A stretch of DNA of 64,000 bases from an uncultured Acidimicrobiales bacterium (GTDB lineage: Bacteria; Actinomycetota; Acidimicrobiia; Acidimicrobiales; Aldehydirespiratoraceae). Shown here one piece after another: positions 45,371 through 53,338 of the stretch. The stretch spans positions 1 through 64,000 of the forward strand of contig CAJQPN010000029.1 in the NCBI GenBank assembly GCA_905480195.1, written 5' to 3'. The first letter of the stretch is position 1. Each line of letters opens with the position of its first letter. The translations under genes were made by a program, and so were the position numbers. Under the pieces are notes generated by a model. That model did not search any database. It was given only the letters and a program-made list of their open reading frames with translations, and was not told the DNA's origin.

Positions 45371-45410
45371 CCCTTATCGGCGTCGATGCGCCTTTATCGG
45401 TGTCGATACG
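45371..45410. repeat. Tandem 20-bp duplication
   Basis: Two adjacent 20-base units (45371-45390 and 45391-45410) share the pattern CCYTTATCGGYGTCGATRCG with only three transition differences. They lie in the gap between the cold-shock gene and the MarR gene, upstream of a second set of phased repeats. They may be regulatory iterons or a recent slippage duplication. Confidence 0.7.
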
Positions 45411-45422
45411 CCGCAGCGCGCA

Positions 45423-45497
45423 GGTTGTTTGCCACCTCAACCGCCATCGTCAGATTGTCCGATGGCCGATTGTCTGTGGCCAGATTGTATGCCAACG
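45423..45497. repeat. Phased 15-bp repeats upstream of the marR gene (candidate operator array)
   Basis: GATTGT recurs at 45453, 45468 and 45483, exactly 15 bases apart, in units GATTGTCCGATGGCC, GATTGTCTGTGGCCA and GATTGTATGCCAACG. A further related copy (GGTTGTTTGCCACC) starts at 45423, two periods earlier. The array ends 14 bases before the MarR start, so it probably overlaps the promoter. The 15-base phase is not a helical repeat of 10.5, so neighbouring units alternate faces. Confidence 0.6.
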
Positions 45498-45510
45498 TAC
45501 GGGTCCGCTC

Positions 45511-46008
45511 ATGGTCTCGATCGAACAACCCCGCACTGCGCCGTCGTGGCGGCGCGTCGAGATCGCGCTGATCGCAGGCGCTCGGAAGGTCGCGGCAGCC
45601 TTCGATCATCGGCTCGCTCAGATCGATCTGAATCTGAACCAGGCATCGCTGCTCGCATTCGTCAATGACTTCGGTGAGAGCAACCAGACCGAACTCGCCG
45701 AGATGGTCGGCATCGGCCGGGCCTCGATCGGCTCAATGATCGATCGCCTCGAGGCGCGTGGCCTCGTGACTCGAAACCCTCACCCCAACGATCGTCGCGT
45801 GTGGCTCGTAGGCATCACGTCCGAGGGCACCGCATTGGTCGAAAAGTTCTACGAGATCGACGCCGGGTTCCAAAAAGAGGTCCGGCGTGACATCAGTCGA
45901 GAGGAACGTCAGCAGCTGGCATCCCTCCTCGAACGGCTCGACTGCAACGTCGATGCCATCTTGTCCTCACCCAACAACAAGCAAGAAAGAGGTGGACCTC
46001 ATGCATGA
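45511..46008 (+). CDS. MarR family transcriptional regulator
   Basis: This 165-residue winged-helix regulator has the MarR core: NQTELAEMVGIGRASIGSMIDRLEARG (recognition region, quoted in part) and the wing NPHPNDRRVWLVGITSEG. The ATG at 45511 is chosen; upstream codons belong to the repeat region. The last 8 bases overlap the thiolase start, so it leads a beta-oxidation operon (thiolase, SDR, enoyl-CoA hydratase). It probably senses an acyl-CoA or aromatic acid and represses its own operon through the phased repeats. Confidence 0.92.
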   Translation: MVSIEQPRTAPSWRRVEIALIAGARKVAAAFDHRLAQIDLNLNQASLLAFVNDFGESNQTELAEMVGIGRASIGSMIDRLEARGLVTRNPHPNDRRVWLVGITSEGTALVEKFYEIDAGFQKEVRRDISREERQQLASLLERLDCNVDAILSSPNNKQERGGPHA

Positions 46009-47173
46009 GGCCGTCATCGTCGACGTCGTGCGCACGCCTGCAGGCAAGCGCAACGGCAAGCTCAAGGATTGGCACCCCGCCGACCTTGGCGCTCACGTCC
46101 TAAAGGCGCTCGAAGAGCGCACCGGTATCGATCCCGCCATCGTCGACGACGTTGTCACCGGCTGTGTCAGCCAAGTCGGGCAGCAAGCCTTCAATCTCGG
46201 CCGAAACGCCGTACTCGCCGCAGGCTGGCCCGAATCGGTTCCAGCCACCACCGTCGACCGGCAGTGCGGTTCGAGCCAGCAGGCGATCCATTTCGCGGCC
46301 CAGGGAGTCATGGCCGGCGCATACGACGTCGTCGTCGCCCTGGGGGTCGAGGTCATGACGACCACGCCGATGGGAGCCTCCGGCGCCAAAGGTGAGCTCG
46401 GCATGCCCTTCGGTCCGAAGGTGTTCGAGCGTTACGCCGAGACCGGCCTGCCCCCGCAGGGCATCGGCGCCGACATGATCGCCGACGAATACGGCATCAC
46501 CCGCGAAGACCTCGATGCCTTCTCGGCACAGAGCCAGCAGCGGGCAGCTCGGGCCACCGCCGAAGGCCGCTTCGAGAACGAAATCGTGCCGGTCCCCGTC
46601 GAGATCGACGGCGAGATCGAGATGTTCACCCAAGATGAGGGAATACGCCCCGACACCACACCCGAGACGTTGGCCAACCTGAAGCCGGCCTTTGACGAGA
46701 ACGGAAAGATCACCGCCGGTAACTCGTCGCAGATTTCCGACGGCGCCGCCGCCGTGCTGATCATGAGCCGCGAGAAGGCTGACGAACTCGGACTCAAGCC
46801 GCGTGCCAGGTTCACCGGCTTCGCCCTCGCCGGTACCGACCCGGTCACCATGCTGAAGGGCCCGATCCCGGTCACCGAGAAGGTCCTGAACAAGACAGGC
46901 CTCTCGGTCGACGAGATCGATCTCTTCGAGATCAACGAAGCCTTTGCCTCGGTCGTCCTGGCCTGGCAGAAGGAAACCGGCGCCGACCTCGAGAAGGTCA
47001 ATGTCAACGGCGGTGCCATTGCCCTCGGGCACCCGCTCGGCTGCTCCGGTGCCAAGCTCATGACCACCCTCGTCAACGAACTCGAGCGCACCGGCGGTCG
47101 CTATGGCATGCAAGCCATGTGCGAAGGCGGTGGGCTCGCCAACGGAACCATCATCGAAAGGATCGATTCCTGA
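46001..47173 (+). CDS. Acetyl-CoA acyltransferase (thiolase, FadA-like)
   Basis: This 390-residue thiolase has all three catalytic regions: Cys89 in VDRQCGSSQQ, INEAFASV and GGAIALGHPLGCSGAK, then the C-terminal Cys in AMCEGGGLANG. This is the canonical type II/FadA arrangement, unlike the SCPx enzyme at 1640. It catalyses thiolytic cleavage of 3-ketoacyl-CoA. AAAGAGG sits upstream of the ATG at 46001. The next gene starts on its stop codon (TGATG). Confidence 0.95.
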   Translation: MHEAVIVDVVRTPAGKRNGKLKDWHPADLGAHVLKALEERTGIDPAIVDDVVTGCVSQVGQQAFNLGRNAVLAAGWPESVPATTVDRQCGSSQQAIHFAAQGVMAGAYDVVVALGVEVMTTTPMGASGAKGELGMPFGPKVFERYAETGLPPQGIGADMIADEYGITREDLDAFSAQSQQRAARATAEGRFENEIVPVPVEIDGEIEMFTQDEGIRPDTTPETLANLKPAFDENGKITAGNSSQISDGAAAVLIMSREKADELGLKPRARFTGFALAGTDPVTMLKGPIPVTEKVLNKTGLSVDEIDLFEINEAFASVVLAWQKETGADLEKVNVNGGAIALGHPLGCSGAKLMTTLVNELERTGGRYGMQAMCEGGGLANGTIIERIDS

Positions 47174-47952
47174 TGCCACGTATGAACCTGGAGGGCAGCT
47201 CCTCCATCGTCACCGGCGGTGCCTCCGGCATCGGCGAGGCGTGCGCTCGTCAACTCGCAGACGCAGGCGCTCGTGTCGTCATCGCCGACCTGAACGAGGA
47301 GAAAGGTCAAGCGGTCGCTTCCGATCTCGGCGGGCTTTTCGTGAAGTGTGACGTCAGCTCTGTCGAAGACGCGCAGACTGCGGTCGCAGCAGCATCGGAG
47401 ATGGGCCCGTTGCGCTCACTCGTGAACTCGGCCGGCCTCGGGTTCGCCGGGCGAACCATCGACCGCAACAACGTGCCGTTCGAGCTCAAGAATTTCGAGT
47501 TCGTGATCAAGGTCAATCTGATCGGCTCGTTCAACATGCTCAGCCAGGCAGCCGGTGCAATGGCGCAGACCGATCCGGTTGACGATGACGGCAGCCGAGG
47601 CGCCATCGTCAACATGGCATCGGCCGCCGCCTTCGACGGCCAGATCGGCCAATGCGCGTATTCGGCTTCCAAGGGCGGTGTCGTCGGTATGACCCTTCCG
47701 ATCGCCCGTGACCTCGCCGCCGTCGGCATTCGGGTCAATACGATCGCCCCCGGGCTCATCGACACGCCGATCTATGGCGAGGGCGAGCAAAGCGACGCAT
47801 TCAAGGCGCATCTCGGCCAGTCGGTTCTCTTCCCGAAACGCCTCGGCTCCGGTGAAGAACTCGCGTTCGGCGTCATGGAGTGCATCACCAATCCGTACAT
47901 GAACGGCGAGACGATTCGTCTCGACGGCGGCATTCGGATGCCACCGAAGTGA
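47173..47952 (+). CDS. SDR family 3-hydroxyacyl-CoA dehydrogenase (HSD17B10-like)
   Basis: This 259-residue SDR has TGGASGIG, NSAG (VNSAGLGFAG), an active-site Ser in NMASAAAFDG and Y-S-A-S-K. The LNEEKGQ segment and the long loop TDPVDDDGSRGAIVNMAS are typical of type-2 3-hydroxyacyl-CoA dehydrogenases. NAD preference is suggested by Asp after beta-2 (IADLNEE). It is translationally coupled to the thiolase before it and the hydratase after it, so the operon encodes three consecutive beta-oxidation steps. Confidence 0.93.
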   Translation: MPRMNLEGSSSIVTGGASGIGEACARQLADAGARVVIADLNEEKGQAVASDLGGLFVKCDVSSVEDAQTAVAAASEMGPLRSLVNSAGLGFAGRTIDRNNVPFELKNFEFVIKVNLIGSFNMLSQAAGAMAQTDPVDDDGSRGAIVNMASAAAFDGQIGQCAYSASKGGVVGMTLPIARDLAAVGIRVNTIAPGLIDTPIYGEGEQSDAFKAHLGQSVLFPKRLGSGEELAFGVMECITNPYMNGETIRLDGGIRMPPK

Positions 47953-48701
47953 GCGCCGTCCTCACCGAGAAGCGGGACCGTGTGATGATCATCACGCTGA
48001 ACCGCCCCGACGCGATGAACGCCATCAACGGTGATCTTTCGCACGGGTTGTGGAATGCCGTCCAGGAGCTCAACGACGACGCCGGGCTCACCGCCGGGAT
48101 CCTCACGGGCGCGGGCAGGGGCTTCAGTTCCGGTATGGACCTCAAGGCGTTCGCGGCGGGCGAGGACATCGGCCCGATGCAGACCTTCATCCAGGCCGGC
48201 GCCGAGAAGCCGCTCATTGCCGCAGTCGAGGGGTTCGCAATCGCCGGTGGTCTCGAGTTGGCCTTGTCATGCGACCTCATGGTCGCCGGCAGCGGCGCCA
48301 AGTTCGGTATTCGCGAAGTGAAGGTCGGCCTGTTCGCCGCCGGCGGTGGCCTGATGCGTCTGCCGGCCCGAGTCGGATACGCCAAGGCGATGGAGATGGC
48401 CGTCACCGGCGACAACATCTCCGCCCAGGACGCGCTCGACTTCGGTCTGCTCTCCCAGGTCACCGATGACGGTGGCGCGCTGGAGGCGGCGATCGCGCTC
48501 GCTGAACGCATCGCCAAGAACGCCCCGCTTGCCGTTGTTGCCAGTAAAAAGCTGGTGAAGGCCGCGGCGCAGGGCTACGACGAGGCCGAGTTGTGGGAGA
48601 TGCAGGCCACGCTGATGGGGGCTGTCTTCGGCAGTAATGATGCCAAGGAAGGTCCGAAAGCATTCGCCGAGAAACGGGAACCCAACTGGACCGGTACCTG
48701 A
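47949..48701 (+). CDS. Enoyl-CoA hydratase/isomerase family protein
   Basis: This 250-residue crotonase has the oxyanion motifs GAGRGFSSGMDLKAF and GFAIAGGLELALSCDL, and a Glu-containing EVKVGLFAAGGGLMRLP segment. The GTG at 47949 overlaps the SDR stop (GTGA). It completes the hydratase-dehydrogenase-thiolase operon controlled by the upstream MarR gene. It lacks the multifunctional FadB dehydrogenase domain; the separate SDR provides that step. A strong hairpin follows 22 bases after the stop. Confidence 0.93.
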   Translation: MSAVLTEKRDRVMIITLNRPDAMNAINGDLSHGLWNAVQELNDDAGLTAGILTGAGRGFSSGMDLKAFAAGEDIGPMQTFIQAGAEKPLIAAVEGFAIAGGLELALSCDLMVAGSGAKFGIREVKVGLFAAGGGLMRLPARVGYAKAMEMAVTGDNISAQDALDFGLLSQVTDDGGALEAAIALAERIAKNAPLAVVASKKLVKAAAQGYDEAELWEMQATLMGAVFGSNDAKEGPKAFAEKREPNWTGT

Positions 48702-48722
48702 TCTGATCCAACCCGGGAACGG

Positions 48723-48751
48723 CGGCATCTCCCGCAGGGCGGGAGGTGCCG
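48723..48751. terminator. Bidirectional terminator hairpin
   Basis: CGGCATCTCCCGC (48723-48735) and GCGGGAGGTGCCG (48739-48751) pair over 13 positions with one G-T, around an AGG loop, in the gap between convergent genes (enoyl-CoA hydratase, hemolysin III). The plus-strand side is followed by TATTCTC. No other hairpin in the window is this long. Confidence 0.7.
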
Positions 48752-48756
48752 TATTC

Positions 48757-49410
48757 TCAGGTGGCTTTGGGCACGGCGTAGAAGGCGATCGCTGCGTAGT
48801 GGAGTGCGACGCCACCGATCACGAACAGATGGAAGATCTCGTGGTAGCCGAACCAGTGGGGCCACGGGTTCGGACGGCGGAGCGCGTAGAACACTGCGCC
48901 GGTGGAGTAGAGGCAGCCGCCGCTCACGATCAGCGCGAAACCGGCTGTGCCGAGCCCGTCGAGGAGCGCAGGTAGCGCCGCCACGGCGACCCAACCGAGC
49001 GCCAGGTACGGCGCAGCGATGAGCGGAGAGGGGGCGGCGATCCACACAAGCCTGCTGACGATGCCGAGTGCTGCGCCGATCCATACGGTCGGAAGGATCC
49101 AGCGGGTGGTGCCCTGATCGAGAGCGAACACAGCGATCGGGGTGTAGGTCGCAGCGATCGTGACAAAGATCATCGAGTGGTCGAGTCGCCGCATGACTAT
49201 TCGGCCCCGCTCACCCCAAGAGCGCCGGTGATATAGCGCGCTGATACCGAAGAGACCGACGATCGCGAACACATAGATCGCGAGAACGAACCGTGACGCA
49301 ACACCGGGCGCTGCCACGATCATCAGTGGTGCCAACGTCAGCGCAGAGACGAAAGCAAGCTGATGGCTGACACCGCGCAGACGCGGTCGGGGGAGTGCAG
49401 GTCCGGTCAT
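48757..49410 (-). CDS. Hemolysin III family (PAQR-like) membrane protein
   Basis: This 217-residue protein has seven hydrophobic segments and the family motifs GISALYHRRSWGERG, RRLDHSMIFVTIAATYTP and the C-terminal HEIFHLFVIGGVALH, whose Ser, His and Asp positions form the putative metal site of the CREST superfamily. It is an inner-membrane protein, possibly a lipid hydrolase or stress sensor. True haemolytic activity is not implied. The start overlaps the stop of the MFS gene (ATGA). Confidence 0.93.
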   Translation of the reverse strand: MTGPALPRPRLRGVSHQLAFVSALTLAPLMIVAAPGVASRFVLAIYVFAIVGLFGISALYHRRSWGERGRIVMRRLDHSMIFVTIAATYTPIAVFALDQGTTRWILPTVWIGAALGIVSRLVWIAAPSPLIAAPYLALGWVAVAALPALLDGLGTAGFALIVSGGCLYSTGAVFYALRRPNPWPHWFGYHEIFHLFVIGGVALHYAAIAFYAVPKAT

Positions 49411-50633
49411 GTGGCTCGGGCGGATACGGGGCGCTTGCTGAGGGCGAAGACGGCGGCGATCAGCGGTGCCACCGCCCAGAGTGTGGCGGCATTCTGGAAG
49501 CTACCGCTCGCGGTCTCGGTCAGCGAGAACGCAATCGGACCAGCCGCCGATGCCAACACACCCAAAAACGTCATGGCACCCTGAATTGACCCGAGATGGC
49601 GGGTGCCGAACCACATGGGGATCAGCGCTGCGCCGAGTGTGCGCACGGTTCCGGCTTGGAGCCCGAACCACGTTGCGTAGACGATCACACCGAGTGTCGA
49701 ATCCACGGTGCCGGCGAGCAACAGCGTGGCCGCGAGGCCGACCAGCGTTGCGGCTGGTGCGTAACGGGTACCGACCTTGTCGATCAGGATCCCCATCCCC
49801 GGACTACCGACGAACGTTCCGAGCACCTGCGGCAGGAACATGATGGCGGCTTCGGTCTCGGTGAAGCCGCTCTCGCCGAGCAGCGCGATCTGATGAAAGT
49901 TCAGAGCGGTGCTCAACATGCTTGTGAGCGAGGTTGCGAGTGCCAGAATCCAAAAGGCGCGACTGCGAAGCGCCTCGTTGCGTTCGACGCCCCACCCCTC
50001 GGCGGTGGGGTGACTGTCGGCCTTTGGAGCCGGGGCTCCGTCGGGAAGCTGGCCGATTGTCGACGGTCGATCGATGATCCCGAACCAGCTGATCGGGATC
50101 ACCACCACGGCGATGGTTGCTGCCGCCACGAGCCAAGCGTCGCGCCAGCCGACTTGATCGATCACGAACGACAGGGCCACGGGGACGAGCGCCATGATCG
50201 ATGACGAGAGCGTCATTGCGATACCGAGCGCGAACCCTCGCCGGCGGTCGAACCACAGCGAGATGGCCACGGTCGACACGAGCGACAGCGAACCCTGGCC
50301 GAGCATCCGGATGAAGAAGAACCCGATCGTGAGCATGACCAGGCCTTGAACCCCGCTCATGTACACAAGTCCGAGCGCGAAGAGCGTCGCGATGGTGACC
50401 ATGGCCCGGCGGACGCCGAAACGGTCGATGAGGCGACCGACCGTCGGGAGGGTGAGTGAGCCGCACAACGTGCCGATCGCGTAACCCGCCGAGATCTGGT
50501 TCTTCGTCAGACCGAGTGAATCGGCGAAGTGGTCGATGAAAACGCTGACACCGATGGTCTGTCCGGGACCGGTGAGGCCCAAGACCACGGTCGCCAGGGC
50601 GAGGACCCGCCACCCGGCGAAACGCTTCGACAT
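49407..50633 (-). CDS. MFS transporter, monocarboxylate/oxalate (OFA/MCT)-like
   Basis: This 408-residue, 12-segment MFS protein opens FAGWRVLALATVVLGLTGPGQTIGVSVFID (quoted in two parts: FAGWRVLALATVV, GPGQTIGVSVFID). The WxxxxxxxxxxxxGxxxxxGxxxxF pattern is that of OFA/monocarboxylate porters. GRLIDRFGVRRAM marks the TM2-3 loop. The ATG at 50633 is chosen, and the divergent glycosylase gene starts 51 bases away. Uptake of a small organic acid is likely; the substrate is unknown. Confidence 0.9.
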   Translation of the reverse strand: MSKRFAGWRVLALATVVLGLTGPGQTIGVSVFIDHFADSLGLTKNQISAGYAIGTLCGSLTLPTVGRLIDRFGVRRAMVTIATLFALGLVYMSGVQGLVMLTIGFFFIRMLGQGSLSLVSTVAISLWFDRRRGFALGIAMTLSSSIMALVPVALSFVIDQVGWRDAWLVAAATIAVVVIPISWFGIIDRPSTIGQLPDGAPAPKADSHPTAEGWGVERNEALRSRAFWILALATSLTSMLSTALNFHQIALLGESGFTETEAAIMFLPQVLGTFVGSPGMGILIDKVGTRYAPAATLVGLAATLLLAGTVDSTLGVIVYATWFGLQAGTVRTLGAALIPMWFGTRHLGSIQGAMTFLGVLASAAGPIAFSLTETASGSFQNAATLWAVAPLIAAVFALSKRPVSARAT

Positions 50634-50684
50634 CGGATGAGTGTACGGATGGCAGACCCCGCCGACGCGTGCTCTACTCGGTGC

Positions 50685-51878
50685 ATGCGCGGAATGCCGG
50701 CAATCTCCGCTGCGGCTGCCCGTCGAATCGCACTTGGCGCCCAGGGCTTCGGCGATCCCAAGCCCAAAGGGGCTGTTGATCGCCGTCATCTTCGTCGGGT
50801 CATGGGTCGGCTCGGCCTGTTGCAACTCGACTCGGTCCCGGTGGTGATGCGTACCCAGTACATGCCGCCGTTCTCCCGGCTTGGTCCCTACGACCCTGGC
50901 CTTCTCGATCGCATTGCCTACGGCCACGGCGAGTGGTTCGAGGCGTGGAGCCACGAGGCGAGCCTGCTGCCGGTCGGGTCGGAGCCGTTGCTTCGCTGGC
51001 ATAAGGACCGCTCACGCCGCGGCGAGACGTGGGGGCAGCTGGTTTCGTATGCCGCCGACAACGCGGCGTATATCGACGAGGTGCTCGCCCAGGTGCGGGC
51101 GCGGGGCCGGATGGCGCCCGGCGAGCTCGAAGACCCTCGACCCCGCAACGGGGAGTGGTGGGGGAGCCGATCCGAAGGCGCAGTAGCTCTTGACTGGCTC
51201 TTCCGGATCGGCGAGGTCGGCATCCGTCGACGACCGGGCTTCGTGAAGGAGTTCGATCTCCTTGACCGGATCGTGCCGGCGGAGATCCTCGCCTTGGCGA
51301 CCCCCAATGAGGAAGAAGCCCATCGTGAGTTGTTGCGGCGGGCGGCAGAAAGCTTTGGGATCGGGGCTGCGCCCGACCTCGTCGACTACTACCGACTGCC
51401 GAAGCGGCCAGCGAAGCAACGTCTCGGCGAACTCGTCGAGAACGGCGAACTGATCGAGGTAGCGGTCGAGGGGTGGCCCTGTCCGGCGTACTTGCACCCC
51501 CGTGCTGTGCAACCCCGTTCGATCGACGCGTGCACCTTTGTGTCTCCGTTCGACCCGGTCGTGTGGTTCAGGGAGCGGGGCGAACGGCTCTTCGATTTCG
51601 AATACAAGATTGAGATCTATGTGCCAGCCGACAGGCGCCGGTACGGCTACTACGTGCTGCCGTTCCTGCTCGGAGATCGCATCGTCGGCCGTTGCGACCT
51701 CAAGACCGATCGAGCCGAAGGTGTCCTCCGAGTCTTGAGCGCTTTCAGCGAAGATCGGGTCGGCAACCGCACCGTCGTCGACGGAATGCGCCGGGCACTC
51801 GACGATCTCGCCCGCTTCGTTGGGGTTGGCGGCTGGACCGTCTCGGGTAACCGCGGCGATCTGATCGCTCAGCTCTGA
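50685..51878 (+). CDS. YcaQ-like winged-helix DNA glycosylase family protein (HTH_42)
   Basis: This protein of about 397 residues belongs to the three-winged-helix glycosylase family. The catalytic QxD motif is visible as Q47-L48-D49 in GLLQLDSVPVVMRTQYMPPFSRLG, quoted in part. WSHEASLLPV and the late FDPVVWFRERGERLFDFEYKIE region are conserved. Such enzymes unhook interstrand DNA cross-links or excise alkylated bases. The ATG at 50685 is chosen, with another at 50694. It stands alone between a divergent MFS gene and a small FMN-binding-like protein. Confidence 0.9.
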   Translation: MRGMPAISAAAARRIALGAQGFGDPKPKGAVDRRHLRRVMGRLGLLQLDSVPVVMRTQYMPPFSRLGPYDPGLLDRIAYGHGEWFEAWSHEASLLPVGSEPLLRWHKDRSRRGETWGQLVSYAADNAAYIDEVLAQVRARGRMAPGELEDPRPRNGEWWGSRSEGAVALDWLFRIGEVGIRRRPGFVKEFDLLDRIVPAEILALATPNEEEAHRELLRRAAESFGIGAAPDLVDYYRLPKRPAKQRLGELVENGELIEVAVEGWPCPAYLHPRAVQPRSIDACTFVSPFDPVVWFRERGERLFDFEYKIEIYVPADRRRYGYYVLPFLLGDRIVGRCDLKTDRAEGVLRVLSAFSEDRVGNRTVVDGMRRALDDLARFVGVGGWTVSGNRGDLIAQL

Positions 51879-51931
51879 TCAGCGTTCTCCGCCGGCGACT
51901 GCATCGATGGCGGTTGGAGTACGTTGCTCCT

Positions 51932-52261
51932 ATGAGCATGGAGGTTCCGCTCGAAGATCTGTCGGATGTAGCCCATCTGTACGGCCCCACGGCGTTCGCC
52001 GCCGTGTCTGCCCCTGACGGCCCGCCGCGCCTCACGCATGTCGCACCGCACATTGACGGCACCATGATCACGATCGGTCTTGGTCAAAGCTCGATCGCGC
52101 TGCTCGGTCAGAACGCAACGCTGGGTCTGCTTTGGCCGGCGAACGAGCGGGAAGCGATGAGCCTCATCGTCGACACAGCGGTCGACGAGATCCTTCCGGA
52201 CGGTCTGGTTCGGGTCCGTGCCCTGTCCGGCGTGCGCCATCGGCCCGCTCCTTCGGTCTGA
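51932..52261 (+). CDS. Small pyridoxamine-phosphate-oxidase-like protein
   Basis: This protein of about 109 residues looks like a split beta-barrel flavin-binding domain: TAFAAVSAPDGPPRLTHVAP, then ITIGLGQSSIALLGQN and ATLGLLWPA. The pattern resembles PNPOx-like or nitroreductase-like FMN/F420 proteins, but it is short and lacks clear phosphate-binding residues. The ATG at 51932 is chosen; a TTG at 51914 and an ATG at 51938 are in frame. It is convergent with a lipoprotein gene 17 bases away. Function unknown. Confidence 0.7.
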   Translation: MSMEVPLEDLSDVAHLYGPTAFAAVSAPDGPPRLTHVAPHIDGTMITIGLGQSSIALLGQNATLGLLWPANEREAMSLIVDTAVDEILPDGLVRVRALSGVRHRPAPSV

Positions 52262-52278
52262 CCTGACCTTCCGATCGC

Positions 52279-52641
52279 TCAGCCACCGGTTGCGGGGTAT
52301 GTCGCCGGGGGACTCGGTTGTGTCGTCGGGTAGTCCGGATCGTCTGGGCTGAGCCGCTCGCTGGTAGTGGTGACCGTGTCGTCGGCTGCGTCGTTCGTAG
52401 TGGTTACGGTCTCGTCCTCACCGCCATCGTCGTCGCCGAGCGTGTCGTTGGTGTCGGATGTGGTGTCGTCGGTTGCGGCACCATCGTCACCGGCCTCGGC
52501 GGGCGTCGACGAGGTGGTGGATGTCGAACTGGGCGACGCCGGTTCGAGCACAGGATCCTGGGCGTCGTCGCCGCACCCGACCAAAAGTGCGGCGACCCCA
52601 ATCACGAGAGCGAGAAGCTGGAAGCGCCGCATCGAAGGCAA
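52279..52641 (-). CDS. Short Thr/Asp-rich lipoprotein
   Basis: This 120-residue protein has a lipoprotein signal peptide (MRRFQLLALVIGVAALLVGCGDD, quoted in part, with the lipid-attached Cys in VGCG) and then a low-complexity Ser/Thr/Asp/Pro-rich tail with no folded domain. Such a tail is a typical cell-wall or periplasmic spacer in actinobacteria. It lies 18 bases downstream of the VOC gene on the same strand. Function unknown. Confidence 0.75.
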   Translation of the reverse strand: MPSMRRFQLLALVIGVAALLVGCGDDAQDPVLEPASPSSTSTTSSTPAEAGDDGAATDDTTSDTNDTLGDDDGGEDETVTTTNDAADDTVTTTSERLSPDDPDYPTTQPSPPATYPATGG

Positions 52642-52659
52642 CCTAACGTGCCGAGCGCG

Positions 52660-53304
52660 TCAGACATCATTGCGCCGGGCATGGGGCGACATGAGTGCGA
52701 TCGGCACGGACACGCCAAGCTCGCGGGTACGAATCGTGGCGATCCGTCGATCAGCCTGCACGGCGTCCTTGGCCGGCCCGACACCGTCCCCCAGCTTGAT
52801 GACCGCCGTATCGAGGTCGTCGCACTCGAGTGCAAGCCCCCAAAGTGATGCCGGGCCGTCGTCTGTGACGCCGTCGATGCCCACGAGCTCAAGGATCACA
52901 TCGCCGAGCCAGAAGAAGTCTTGGCGCCGCATCTGGCCACCGGATGGGAACGTCCGAGTCCGGCGCAGGTCGAGCCCGGCCTCGACGAGTGCATCGCTCG
53001 TGCGTTGGATGGAGGGTGACATGACGACGAGGTGATCGAATCTACGAACCAGATTGCGATGATCACGAGGGGGGTCGATCGGGGTCTCGATCGGGCCGAT
53101 CGGCAGGCCGTCGACGTCGCCACCGAGGCCCTCGACATCGGCTCGACAGATGCCGGACGGCATCTTCGGGTCGAGGACCACCGCGGTCGTGCCGACCATC
53201 AACGAGCCCTCCGTCACCGTGAAGCCGGCGGCCTCCCACGCGCTCGGCTCGTCGCCGACGAGGATCGCTCGGAGCTGGTGGGATCGGTCGATCGATGTGG
53301 TCAC
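52660..53304 (-). CDS. VOC/glyoxalase-like domain protein
   Basis: This protein of about 214 residues has two repeats of the vicinal-oxygen-chelate pattern: RFDHLVVMSPSIQRTSDALVEAGLDLRRTRTF (quoted in parts: FDHLVVMSPS, LDLRRTRTF) with FFWLGDVILELVG, and SLWGLALECDDLDTAVIKLG. The typical metal ligands His and Glu occur in FDHLVV and ILELVG. The start is uncertain: the GTG at 53304 is used, and an ATG at 53340 shares its bases with the divergent thioesterase start in CCATGG. The likely role is as a small enzyme on an acyl or keto substrate; this is unproven. Confidence 0.75.
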   Translation of the reverse strand: MTTSIDRSHQLRAILVGDEPSAWEAAGFTVTEGSLMVGTTAVVLDPKMPSGICRADVEGLGGDVDGLPIGPIETPIDPPRDHRNLVRRFDHLVVMSPSIQRTSDALVEAGLDLRRTRTFPSGGQMRRQDFFWLGDVILELVGIDGVTDDGPASLWGLALECDDLDTAVIKLGDGVGPAKDAVQADRRIATIRTRELGVSVPIALMSPHARRNDV

Positions 53305-53338
53305 TCGTGGATGGTGCCACGGCCTAGGGTCCGAGACC

